A DNA stretch of 7,753 nucleotides from UBA7396 sp964404065 (GCA_964404065.1 CAYOIP010000049.1:1-7753), one strand, 5' to 3'. Numbered from the stretch's first letter, positions 1 to 6,901 are shown. Numbers and translations are program-made. Notes: generated from the sequence alone by a model not told the origin.

Positions 1-250
1 CTAAACAAATATTTGTCAGTCACATCAAAACTGGAACTATTCAAATAAAAGTCATAATGTATTTTGCAATATTTATTTGCTCAATACTTAGTTCAACACT
101 TCAAAATAAATATAAATTATCAATTCATTTTCCTAAATAAATCAGATTATAATACATTATTCAAACATAAGATAATCAAAATAAAACTCTTCAAATAAGT
201 ATAGTTTTATCACTTGGTCTTTTTTGTAAAAATTGAACAAATCACAACAT
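1..250 (-). CDS. Unidentified integral membrane protein, 5' part only
   Basis: I do not recognise the family. The first 83 codons are visible, from ATG at 250 to the left edge, and the frame is open only with TGA read as glycine (residues 3, 20, 25, 30, 42, 50, 70, 77; only Gly40 uses GGA). A short polar N-terminus with an RPSDK stretch (residues 11-15) is followed by a hydrophobic segment at about 17-39 and a second at about 64-83, which suggests a multi-pass membrane protein. TAA/TAG are absent in this frame for 250 bases of very AT-rich DNA, while the other two leftward frames carry several, which supports real coding. There is no Shine-Dalgarno sequence. The gene is divergent from tRNA-Gln. 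No function can be assigned from this fragment. Confidence 0.7.
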
Positions 251-281
251 ATAAAGAAAATTAAAAAATAAAGATATTTTT

Positions 282-310
282 AATATATAAATAAACAAAA
301 AAAAATCAAA
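282..310 (-). promoter_or_regulatory. Possible promoter of the leftward membrane-protein gene
   Basis: TTTGAT (310-305) and TATATT (287-282) are separated by 17 bases and lie about 30 bases upstream of the ATG at 250. In DNA this AT-rich such matches arise by chance, so support is weak. Confidence 0.25.
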
Positions 311-315
311 AAATT

Positions 316-342
316 TTGACAAATATGATTTTTTAATATAAT
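316..342 (+). promoter_or_regulatory. Promoter of tRNA-Gln
   Basis: Perfect consensus hexamers TTGACA (316-321) and TATAAT (337-342) are present, with a 15-base spacer that is shorter than the ideal 17. Transcription would begin near 349, about 12 bases before the mature tRNA 5' end, a normal distance for a stable RNA gene. Two exact hexamers in the right place make this the most credible promoter in the window. Confidence 0.6.
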
Positions 343-360
343 TAGCTGGCAAAAAAATAT

Positions 361-435
361 TGGGATGTCGCCAAGTGGTAAGGCATCGGACTTTGACTCC
401 GACATTCGTAGGTTCGATCCCTACCATCCCAGCCA
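361..435 (+). tRNA. tRNA-Gln (anticodon UUG), CCA encoded
   Basis: This is a complete 75-nt cloverleaf. The acceptor stem is 7 perfect pairs (361-367 with 425-431), the D stem is GCC/GGC, the anticodon stem is TCGGA/TCCGA around the loop CTTTGAC, and the T stem is GTAGG/CCTAC around TTCGATC. The anticodon TTG reads CAA/CAG. Discriminator G73 (432) and the weak U1-A72 pair match known glutamine tRNA identity features. The CCA at 433-435 is encoded. Bases 415-435 (from C56 of the T loop to the 3' end) are duplicated exactly at 576-596. Confidence 0.97.
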
Positions 436-438
436 AAA
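415..438 (+). repeat. Direct repeat, copy 1 (3' end of tRNA-Gln)
   Basis: This 24-bp stretch, from C56 of the T loop through the encoded CCA plus three A, recurs without mismatch at 576-599. The two copies start 161 bp apart. A T-loop-to-CCA repeat is the typical form of a tRNA attachment site used by tyrosine-recombinase elements, but no integrase gene lies between the copies. Confidence 0.95.
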
Positions 439-599
439 TAAAGCTAAATTCTTTCGCAGAAAAAATATGAATTATAAATAATAGTTCAGGGGAGCGAAAG
501 TGAGGGTTCTGCTTTAGCAGAATTTGAAAGCGATGAATAAGAGCTTTCAAAACGAGTGGCCGACCCGCAGGGCGCCGATCCCTACCATCCCAGCCAAAA
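436..599 (+). other. Hairpin-rich insert or possible structured RNA downstream of tRNA-Gln
   Basis: This non-coding segment is clearly richer in G and C (especially 484-595) than its surroundings and is full of inverted repeats: 451-457 with 494-500 (CTTTCGC/GCGAAAG); 507-512 with 517-522 (TTCTGC/GCAGAA, loop TTTA); 523-531 with 543-551 (9 perfect pairs, 11-nt loop); and a GC-rich fold near 558-576 containing CCC-GCA-GGG. It ends in the second copy of the tRNA 3' end. I see no 5' tRNA half that could pair with that copy. It could be a small mobile or tRNA-derived repeat, a remnant bounded by att-like repeats, or a structured RNA co-transcribed with tRNA-Gln. I cannot assign it to a known RNA family. 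Confidence 0.55.
576..599 (+). repeat. Direct repeat, copy 2 (displaced tRNA-Gln 3' end)
   Basis: This is an exact 24-bp copy of 415-438: T-loop 3' part, T-stem 3' strand, acceptor 3' strand, discriminator and CCA. Its flanks do not form a tRNA. The T-stem counterpart here reads GCAGG rather than GTAGG and is separated by extra bases, and no TGGGATG acceptor 5' strand is nearby. It is therefore a partial tRNA copy, not a second gene. Confidence 0.95.
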
Positions 600-732
600 A
601 TTCCTATATTCAGGAGTCAAAAAATGCAAAAATTAAGTAAAAAATAAGACATAAAAAATAAGAAAAATTTGGGTTTTTATTTTTTAAGTTTTATAAACTT
701 AAACTTAATTTTAATTATTAATTTATATAAAT
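600..732 (+). other. AT-rich intergenic region and rplU leader with hairpins
   Basis: No gene is visible here. Two structures can be seen. First, an A-rich arm (about 652-667) faces a T-rich arm (674-686) across TTTGGG, which might serve as a weak U-rich terminator for the tRNA-Gln transcript. Second, 683-691 pairs perfectly with 695-703 (9 bp, loop TAT) about 30 bases before the rplU start. Some L21 operons are regulated through their leader, but nothing here proves that. Confidence 0.4.
669..697 (+). promoter_or_regulatory. Possible rplU promoter
   Basis: TTGGGT (669-674) and TATAAA (692-697) are 17 bases apart. The -10 matches consensus in 5 of 6 positions and the -35 in 3 of 6. The -10 sits inside the 683-703 inverted repeat. 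Support is weak because of base composition. Confidence 0.3.
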
Positions 733-1044
733 ATGTTAGCCGTAGTAGAACTAGGTTGAAATCAATTTATCGTTAGAAAATGAGATATAATTGATGTAAA
801 AAAATTAGATAAAAATGTTTGAGAAAAAGTATCAGCAACAGCTATGCTTTTATCAGATGAAGAAGCAAAAGATGTAAAAGTTTGAACTCCTTTTGTAGAA
901 GGTTCTAAAGTTGAATTTAAAGTTGTAGAACAATTTAAAGATGAAAAAGTTAGAGTTTTCAAAATGAAAGCTAAAAAAAGATATACTAGAAACTTGTGAT
1001 TTAGAGCAAGTTTAACTAAGTTAGAAGTATTAAACATAGCATAA
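733..1044 (+). CDS. rplU: 50S ribosomal protein L21
   Basis: L21 is a small 23S-rRNA-binding protein of the large ribosomal subunit. The 103 residues equal the E. coli length. Recognisable family features are the N-terminal MLAVVELGGNQF (E. coli MYAVFQSGGKQH), VKVGTPFVEG at about 49-58 (E. coli VKIGVPFVDG), and the basic KMKAKKRYTRNLGFR stretch near residues 77-91. Five glycines are TGA, each at a plausible family glycine such as the second Gly of the N-terminal GG. The ATG at 733 has no Shine-Dalgarno sequence, only an A/T leader. The usual partner rpmA (L27) does not follow; a terminator starts 3 bases after the stop codon, so rplU appears monocistronic here. Confidence 0.97.
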
Positions 1045-1047
1045 AAG

Positions 1048-1075
1048 GAGGGTAGTATCATACTACCTTCTTTTT
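1048..1075 (+). terminator. Rho-independent terminator of rplU
   Basis: A 10-bp stem (1048-1057 with 1061-1070, one G-T pair) closes a TCA loop and is followed directly by five T (1071-1075). It starts 3 bases after the rplU stop codon. Confidence 0.88.
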
Positions 1076-1123
1076 GTTGTCTAGTAAAATTTAGTACTTC
1101 TTTTTATTATTTAACATTTTTTA

Positions 1124-2239
1124 ATGGTTTCAAAAGTTAATTTAAAAGCTAGAATTGAAAGACACTCTAGAATTTTAAAAGATAATTTATGAAATATACA
1201 TCCATTTAGATCGTTATATCACAGATTTAATTATAATATTGTTTTGTTTTTTGTAGTGTTTTTATTTCCTATTTATCCACTTTTTTCTTCATTTTTCTAT
1301 GACAGTTCTTCATATGACTTTTATAGATGAGATATAGATGAAAGCTCAATTTTGGACTCATATAGCGAAATAGATGTTTGAGATGATATATCAATAATTT
1401 CAAATGATTCATTTTTATCTGTAAATACTTTGATGCAATGAGAAAGAGATGTAAGTTGATCAAATGAAGTAGTAAATTATGAAGTGAAATCTTGAGATTC
1501 GCTTTCTGTAATAGCGTCAAGATTTTGAGTATCATCAAATTCTATACTTTGGGCAAATAATTTTGATTCAAAAAAAGTTCTTCACCCTGGAGATAAAATA
1601 AAAATTCCACCAGTTTCATGACTTATTCATGAAGTAAAATCTTGAGATACTATTTCTACTTTGGCTCAAAAGTATAAAGTTTCAGAAGATAAAATTTTAG
1701 CTCAAAATGGTTTGTCAAAAAATCAAAGTATAAAATTATGACAAACTTTAGTTATTCCTTGAGCTATAAAAGAAGTTCCAGTTGTAGTTAAAACAACTAC
1801 ATCTAATCCAAAAACTAAAACAACAAAAACAAATTCAAAATATTATTCATTTACTCAATGATGAAACTCAGAATTTGTTGATGATGATTGAGTTTATGAC
1901 TTAGTTAAAAGAAGTCCCAAATGGAGTTTTGCAAGATGAAATTGTACTTGGTTTGTTGCCCAATATAAAAATGTTGATTGGTCTTGAAATGCAAAAGATT
2001 GGCTAAGAAATGCTGCTGCAAAATGACATTCAACATGAAATTCTGCTTGAGTTTGAGCGATAGTAGTATTTAATTGAAAATGATATAATCCAAGATATTG
2101 ACATGTTTGAATTGTAATTGATGTAAAAGCTGATAGTATTATAGTAAAAGATATGAATTATAGATGATTATATGAAGTTACAGTTAGAAAAGTTCCTATT
2201 AATGATAGAACTATTCAATGATATATATATGTTGATTAA
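1124..2239 (+). CDS. Membrane-anchored cell-wall hydrolase: two LysM modules and a CHAP domain
   Basis: The predicted 371-residue protein should bind and cleave peptidoglycan outside the membrane. A basic N-terminus (1-37) precedes one hydrophobic segment at about 38-58. Two LysM modules follow: YEVKSGDSLS at 119-128 to KIKIPP at about 163, and HEVKSGDTIS at 169-178 to LVIPG at about 213. A Thr/Lys-rich linker (224-238) leads to a CHAP domain at about 268-370. The likely catalytic Cys274 lies in GNCTWF, His327 in YGHVG, and Asn345 in DMN. CHAP enzymes are amidases or endopeptidases; which bond is cut cannot be told. Many glycines are TGA, including those of both KSGD motifs. There is no Shine-Dalgarno sequence. 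It sits alone between two terminators. With a retained anchor it may act on its own wall; action on a neighbour or host cell is possible but inferred. Confidence 0.92.
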
Positions 2240-2246
2240 AAAATAT

Positions 2247-2275
2247 AACCCATCAGCCTTTCAGGCAGATGGGTT
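2247..2275. terminator. Bidirectional terminator between convergent genes
   Basis: AACCCATC (2247-2254) pairs with GATGGGTT (2268-2275), and inside it GCCT (2256-2259) pairs with AGGC (2263-2266) around TTC, with one A-A mismatch. On the leftward strand it is followed by a strong T tract (complement of 2239-2243), which serves the gene ending at 2282. Rightward the T tract is interrupted. The leftward T tract overlaps the stop codon of the CHAP gene. Confidence 0.85.
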
Positions 2276-2281
2276 AATTAT

Positions 2282-3115
2282 TTATTTAGTCATCGCATTT
2301 GATATCTTATAAACAACTTGATTTATAGGATTTAATACGCTATTTAGATTATTTCTTAAAATATTATAATCTTCTTTAATTAACATAAGTAGAAAATGAA
2401 TAGGGAAATTATTTTCATATTCGCTATAAGCATGATAAGCAATAGGAAAAACTTTAAATACTTGAGAGACTTCACTATCAATAGAATTTGATAAATTAAA
2501 TACTTTATTTTTTGCATCAATTGTTGAAAATTCACTTCATTCTCAAATAGAGTTTCATAAATCTTTGTAATATTCTTTTAAATATTCTGCATAAAAAGCA
2601 AAATCACAAGTTAGATAAGTTGTTTGTCTCAAAATACTTAATTTATTAAAAACAGTTTGCTTATCAATTGATAAACATTTTGTAGCTTTTGCGGTTATAT
2701 CCAATCTATTTGTTAATTCTTCAATTTTAGGTTCAATACTTTTTTTGATATCTCAAGTTTTATCATATTTTAAAAGTTGTTGTTTTACTTTTCTTAAAGA
2801 ATTTTTTTGTGCTTGAATAATAGCGCATTTATAGGTATTATTCATATTTTCTTTATATATTGCAACAGCTTTTTTGATAGACTTGTTGTCTGTTGAACTT
2901 ATAAAAAAACCATCACTTTCTGCGTTTTTATACTCAGAAGCTTCTTTTAATTTTTCTGGATTATAAACTTTCTTATTATCATCATAACTTTTACAAACTT
3001 TTTGACTTCTGCATTGATATTTTTTAAATATATCAGTCATACTTTCACAATCCTCTGCGAAAGTTGTGTTTGATACAAAGAAAATAAAAATTAATATTAG
3101 AAAAAATTTTTTCAT
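2282..3115 (-). CDS. Secreted protein of unknown function, co-transcribed with pilB
   Basis: I do not recognise the family. The 277-residue frame needs TGA as glycine at Gly121 and at two later positions; read with the standard code it would falsely end after residue 120. Residues 1-20 form a classic signal peptide (MKKFF, hydrophobic core, TTFA before the likely cut at Ala20/Glu21), with no lipobox. The mature part is rich in Lys, Asn and helical stretches and has six cysteines (23, 35, 41, 97, 147, 170), enough for three disulfides outside the membrane. It starts 24 bases after the pilB stop and ends just before a terminator, so it is probably the second gene of that operon. A pilus-related or surface role is suggested only by this position. 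Confidence 0.85.
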
Positions 3116-3139
3116 AAAAAATGGTAAAATAATATGAAT

Positions 3140-4438
3140 TTAAATTACTCTTAAAACTTCTTCAATTGTTGTATATCATTTAATAGCTTTCAATATTCAA
3201 TCTTCTTTCATAGTTATCATATCCATTTTTCTTGATTCTGCAATAATTTCTTGAGAAGTAGATCATTCTCTAATCATATTTCTTAGTTTTTCATTTAAAG
3301 AAATAATTTCATAAATTCACATTCTTCCTTTAAATCAACTATTTTTACAATGTTCGCAACCTTTACCACGATATAACTTTATATTATCTGGAGATACTTT
3401 ATGCATTCAGATATCTTTCATCATTTCTTTTATTAGATGAGTTTCTTCTTGTGTTTTTGTAAGTTCTTCTTTACAGTGAGGACAAATTTTTCTAACAAGT
3501 CTTTGAGCAATAATTGTATCAAGACTTGAAGCTAAAACATAGGGTTTTAGTCACATATTTATTATACGATCAAGAGTTTCTGAAGCATTTTTTGTATGAA
3601 GAGTTGATAAAACTAAATGCCCAGTTAAACTTGCTTGAGTAGCAATATTTAGAGTTTCATAATCTCTAATTTCTCAAATCATTATTATGTCAGGATCTTG
3701 TCTTAAAAGCGCTTTTAATCACATTTCATAAGTATATCAATTTTTTTCACTGACTTCTGATTGAATAATTCAGTTAAGTTGGTATTCAATTGGATCTTCT
3801 AAAGTAATTATTTTTTTCTCTCTTGTATTTAGTTTTGATAATATTGTATAAAGAGTTGTAGTTTTTCAACTTCAAGTCGGTCCAGTAACCAAAATCATTC
3901 AGTTTCTTTTTCAAATTGCTTTTTCAAGTATTCTCTTTGTTGTCCAATAAAATCAAAGTTCTTCAAAATCTATGATTGCTTTTTTTACGTCAAGAATTCT
4001 ACAAACCATATTTTCTCCAAAGGGAGTTGGAAGTGTAGAAACTCTTACATCGATTTTATCTTCTCAAACTTCTATAAAATATTTTCAATCTTGTGGAACA
4101 TTTGTAATATTTAGTTTCAAATTTGAAGAATGTTTTATTCTTTCTAAAAATAACTTATATTCTTTTTTTTCTAAAGTAAAAATATCGACTAAAATTCCAT
4201 CAATTCTAAATCTAACAATTATATCATTTTCTCTATTATCATAATGAATATCAGAACTTCATAAATTTAGCGCTCATAGTGTTAGACTTTTTAGGGTATT
4301 ATCAGTATCTTGACGAGATAAAAAACTCTTACAAACCTTTTCTAATTCACTAAATTTTTCTGATTTATATTCATTTTTTTGTTCCTTAATTAATACTTTT
4401 TGAGTTAATTCTTCTAAAGTATTTGTATTTGTTGGCAT
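3140..4438 (-). CDS. pilB: Type IV pilus assembly ATPase, PilB/GspE family
   Basis: This is the cytoplasmic hexameric ATPase that powers pilus (or pseudopilus) extension. In its 432 residues I see SSDIHYD at 61-67 (family SDIHIEP), VRFRIDG at 75-81, Walker A GPTGSGKTT at 186-194 with Lys192, ITLEDPIEY at 211-219, Walker B region DPDIIMIGEIRD at 248-259 with Glu256, the His box STLHT at 278-282, and a zinc-type Cys set CPHC (319-322) and CEHC (361-364). Walker A glycines 189 and 191 are both TGA. By my count 20 of 27 glycines are TGA. The protein is shorter than the roughly 560 residues usual for PilB, because the N-terminal MshEN/GspE_N domain is missing. The tetracysteine and sequence order favour PilB/GspE over PilT. 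It is divergent from a pilin-like gene and heads a two-gene operon. Confidence 0.95.
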
Positions 4439-4473
4439 TTTTTATATAATTATTTTTATAAAAATATATAGGT

Positions 4474-4502
4474 ATTTTAACATAAATTATTAATTATTGC
4501 AA
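4474..4502 (-). promoter_or_regulatory. Likely pilB promoter
   Basis: TTGCAA (4502-4497) and TAAAAT (4479-4474) are 17 bases apart on the leftward strand, placing the transcription start near 4467 and leaving a leader of about 29 bases. It lies within the 69-bp gap shared with the divergent gene at 4508, so the two units may be controlled together. No distinct rightward promoter stands out. Confidence 0.45.
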
Positions 4503-4507
4503 AAAAT

Positions 4508-4999
4508 ATGAGGAAAAATAACAATTGATCAATACTTTTGTGGAGTATTTTTTTACTTATGTTTATTTCGTTTTCATTTTTGTATATTTCAACTCAAATC
4601 AAACAAAAAATTAAATCAAATAACAATAACTTTTTTCAAAACACATCTGAAGAAATAACTAGAAAGTTTGAAAATAGTTTTACATGAACTGTTAAAAAAG
4701 GTGAAAAATTATATTTTAGCTTTGATGCTTATAATACCTGAACAATTTTACTTTTAGATTGATGACCAGTTTATTGTGAGATTTATAGTGGAAGTATTTT
4801 AAGTAGTTCAAAAGTAGTAACTTCTTTTAGTACAATAAATACTTTATCATGAGTTTATTTATCAACTTTATGATGATTTTCAAAGTTTAATATAACTTTT
4901 TCTTGATCAACGTGAATAAATTTTCCATATAATTTTTTAGAAACTACAAAAAATATTTGAGAAAATATAATAGTTAAAGAAATTAATTTAGAAAAATAA
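4508..4999 (+). CDS. Small membrane or surface protein with pilin/PilX-like N-terminus
   Basis: The 163-residue frame (TGA as Gly) begins with a short polar head (MRKNNNG), then a hydrophobic helix from Ser8 to about Ile27 and a polar, amphipathic continuation (STQIKQKIKS). This is the layout of type IV prepilins and of PilX-like minor pilins, with Gly7 as the possible prepilin-peptidase site. The usual Glu at position +5 is absent (Trp12), so processing is uncertain. The C-terminal part (about 55-160) is rich in Thr, Ser, Gly and aromatic residues with alternating patterns that suggest a beta-rich outer domain, with a single cysteine in VYCEIY. It lies divergent from pilB, which supports a pilus role. 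A simple anchored protein is the alternative. The ATG is the first after an in-frame TAA at 4478-4480. Confidence 0.8.
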
Positions 5000-5024
5000 A
5001 AAAGATAACTTTAAATTATCTTTT
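5000..5024. terminator. AT-rich bidirectional terminator
   Basis: AAAAGATAA (5000-5008) pairs with TTATCTTTT (5016-5024) across a 7-base loop, with T-rich sequence on both outgoing strands. It overlaps the end of the pilin-like gene and lies just downstream of leftward tRNA-Arg, so it could serve both. The stem has only one G-C pair, so it is weak. Confidence 0.55.
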
Positions 5025-5037
5025 AATTTTAGTAAAA

Positions 5038-5115
5038 TGGTACCCCCAGCAGGATTCGAACCCACGGCTGACCCAGGTTCGCGGCCTGGCGCTCTTCCAA
5101 CTGAGCTATGGGGGC
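5038..5115 (-). tRNA. tRNA-Arg (anticodon GCG), CCA encoded, unusual C33
   Basis: This is a complete 78-nt leftward cloverleaf. The acceptor stem GCCCCCA/TGGGGGT includes a G1-U72 pair; the D stem is GCTC/GAGC; the anticodon stem is CCAGG/CCTGG around CCGCGAA; the variable loop has 7 nt; and the T stem (with two G-U pairs) surrounds TTCGAAT. A73 and CCA follow at 5041-5038. The anticodon GCG reads CGC and CGU. A20, C35 and A73 fit arginine identity. Most bacteria use ACG (inosine) for this box, so G34 is unusual, and position 33 is C where U is nearly universal. The four CGN codons in the window are all CGT. Confidence 0.93.
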
Positions 5116-5160
5116 TTATGATTATTTTAAATTCAGGTAATTGAGCTTAAAAGTGAAACT

Positions 5161-5188
5161 ATTTTATAAAAAAAAATAAATTTAGCAA
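5161..5188 (-). promoter_or_regulatory. Possible tRNA-Arg promoter
   Basis: TTGCTA (5188-5183) and TAAAAT (5166-5161) are 16 bases apart on the leftward strand, roughly 45 bases before the tRNA 5' end. The gap 5116-5252 also holds a 10-bp direct repeat GCAATTTTAT at 5185-5194 and 5201-5210. Weak support. Confidence 0.3.
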
Positions 5189-5197
5189 TTTTATTTT

Positions 5198-5225
5198 TTT
5201 GCAATTTTATCATATTTTGTATAAT
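5198..5225 (+). promoter_or_regulatory. Likely recJ promoter
   Basis: A perfect TATAAT (5220-5225) is preceded by TTTGCA (5198-5203) at 16 bases or TTGCAA (5199-5204) at 15 bases. The transcription start would fall near 5232, about 20 bases before the recJ ATG. Confidence 0.5.
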
Positions 5226-5252
5226 CAAATTTATTAAAAATAATTTTTATAA

Positions 5253-6893
5253 ATGGAAGAAAAAATAAGTATTAAATGAAATATTATTAAATTTGATATA
5301 AATACACTTTCTAAAGATATTGAAGATATATTAGAATCTAGATTTCAAAACAATGAATTAGAAAAATGATTGTCTGATTTATATGATCCATATTTATTAA
5401 AAGATATGGATAAAGCAGTTAAAAGGATAAAAAAAGCTTTTGAGAATAAGCAGAGAGTAATGATTTTTGGGGATTATGATGTTGATTGAGTTACATCAAC
5501 ATCAATTTTGATGCATTTTTTTAAGAAAATTTGAATGGATGTTAGTTATAGACTTCCAAATAGAATAAAAGATGGTTATGGATTAAAGCAATATTTTATA
5601 GATGAAATAGCTTCTTTATGAGTAAAATTAATAATTACTGTTGATTGTTGAACTAGAGATGTTGAGATAATAAAATATGCAAAAAAAATAGGAATCGATG
5701 TAATAGTTACTGATCATCATGCAGTTCCTGAAATTATTCCAGAAGAGGCTATTGCTATAATAAATCCAAAAAGATTAGATTGTGAATATCCATTTAAACA
5801 TCTTTCTTGAGCATGAGTTGCATTTAAACTTATGAAAGCTCTAGCAAAAGACTTTTTCCCATCAAAAGATTATGAAAGATATTTAGTTGAAACTATAGAT
5901 ATAGCTGCTATTTGAACTGTTGCTGATTGTATGCCTTTAACATGAGAAAATAGAATAATAGTTTTAGAGTGACTTAAGCAAATCAAAAAAAGTCGTTCTG
6001 CCTGAATGAGGAAACTGATTGAAGATAAGATACATGATGATTTAGATGCAGATATATTTTCATTTATGATTTGACCAAGATTAAATGCTGCTTGAAGGCT
6101 TGATACTCCTTATAAAGCAGTAAATTTGATTTTGAATAATTCAGATTCTATTGATGAAATAATTGCAGATATTGAAAATATAAACAATAGAAGAAAAGAT
6201 TTAACAAAGATATTTTATGAAGATGCTTTAGAAAAAATTGAATTAGAAAATAATGTTTTGTTTTATGATAGTGAAGAAATAGAGCACTGAATTATTTGAA
6301 TAGTTGCCTGAAGATTAACAGAAAGTTTTCATAAACCATCAATAGTTTTAAAAGATGAATGAGAAAAATTGGTTGCAAGTTGTAGAAGTCCAGAATATTT
6401 TTCTATTGTAGAATATTTAGAAAAATTTAAAGATTATTTTGTTTATTTCGGGTGACATAAACAAGCTGCTTGATTTACTATTTTGAAAGATAAATTTTTT
6501 GAATTTAAAGCTAATTTTACTTCAGAATTAAATTCTCTAGATTTTTCAAAAGAAAAGAAAATATTAGATGTTGATAAAGTTTTAACTCCTGAAGAATTTT
6601 GATTTAAAATTATTTCAAAAACAAATAAATTTAAACCATTCTGAATCTGAAACCAAAAGCCATTTTTTATGTTTAAAGATTTTGAAATATTAAAAGTAGA
6701 ATATCTTTGAAAAACTATGGAGCATATAACTATAAAAAATAAATTTTGAATAAGTATTTTATGATTTTGATTTTGAAAATATTTTGAAGATCTAAAAAAT
6801 AAAAAGAAAATTGATATAGTTTTTGATATCATGGAAGATGTTTGGATGGGGAAAAAACAACTGAAAGCTAAGATTATTGATATAAGTTTGTAA
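5253..6893 (+). CDS. recJ: Single-stranded-DNA-specific 5'-3' exonuclease RecJ
   Basis: RecJ is a DHH-family, divalent-metal-dependent nuclease acting in recombinational and mismatch repair. The 546 residues carry the motifs in order: DYDVDG at 74-79 (motif I), VDCG at 130-133 (II), DHH at 154-156 (III), GTVADC at 221-226 (IV), and GPRLNAAGRLD at 274-284. A DHHA1 domain follows, with HGIIGIVAGRL at 345-355 and GGHKQAAGF at 400-408; the C-terminal part resembles the RecJ OB fold, including the FGIGNQKPFF stretch at about 463-472. Length is near the usual 550-580. By my count 28 of 34 glycines are TGA, including Gly79, Gly133 and one of the GGH pair. There is no Shine-Dalgarno sequence; the ATG leaves the expected N-terminus before motif I. 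Confidence 0.96.
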
Positions 6894-6901
6894 ATAAAAA
6901 T

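Noticed and set aside
242..550. Leftward open frame of 102 codons across tRNA-Gln and its downstream insert
   Set aside because: It is the reverse complement of a certain tRNA gene and of hairpin DNA. The MVGIEPT-like peptide it contains is a well-known artefact of translating tRNA antisense.
540..596. A second tRNA at the end of the insert
   Set aside because: Only the 3' portion of a tRNA is present. There is no acceptor 5' strand, D arm or anticodon arm that pairs with it.
436..599. CRISPR array or tmRNA
   Set aside because: There are no repeated units with spacers and no cas gene. The single tRNA-like 3' end has glutamine-tRNA sequence, lacks the Ala-type acceptor features of tmRNA and has no tag reading frame.
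1046..1051. AGGAGG, a perfect Shine-Dalgarno-like hexamer
   Set aside because: It lies 73 bases before the next ATG and forms part of the rplU terminator stem, so it does not set a start.
762..1061. Leftward open frame antisense to rplU
   Set aside because: The opposite strand clearly encodes L21 along its whole length, so this is a shadow.
1269..1538. Leftward open frame antisense to the CHAP-domain gene
   Set aside because: The rightward frame carries LysM repeats and a TM segment here; the antisense protein is low-complexity Leu/Lys/His.
2753..2755. Apparent TGA stop ending a 120-residue secreted protein
   Set aside because: With TGA as Gly the same frame continues with normal coding character for 157 more codons to TAA at 2284-2282, just before a terminator.
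3972..4244. Rightward open frame antisense to pilB
   Set aside because: It overlaps the conserved PilB core, which is read on the other strand.
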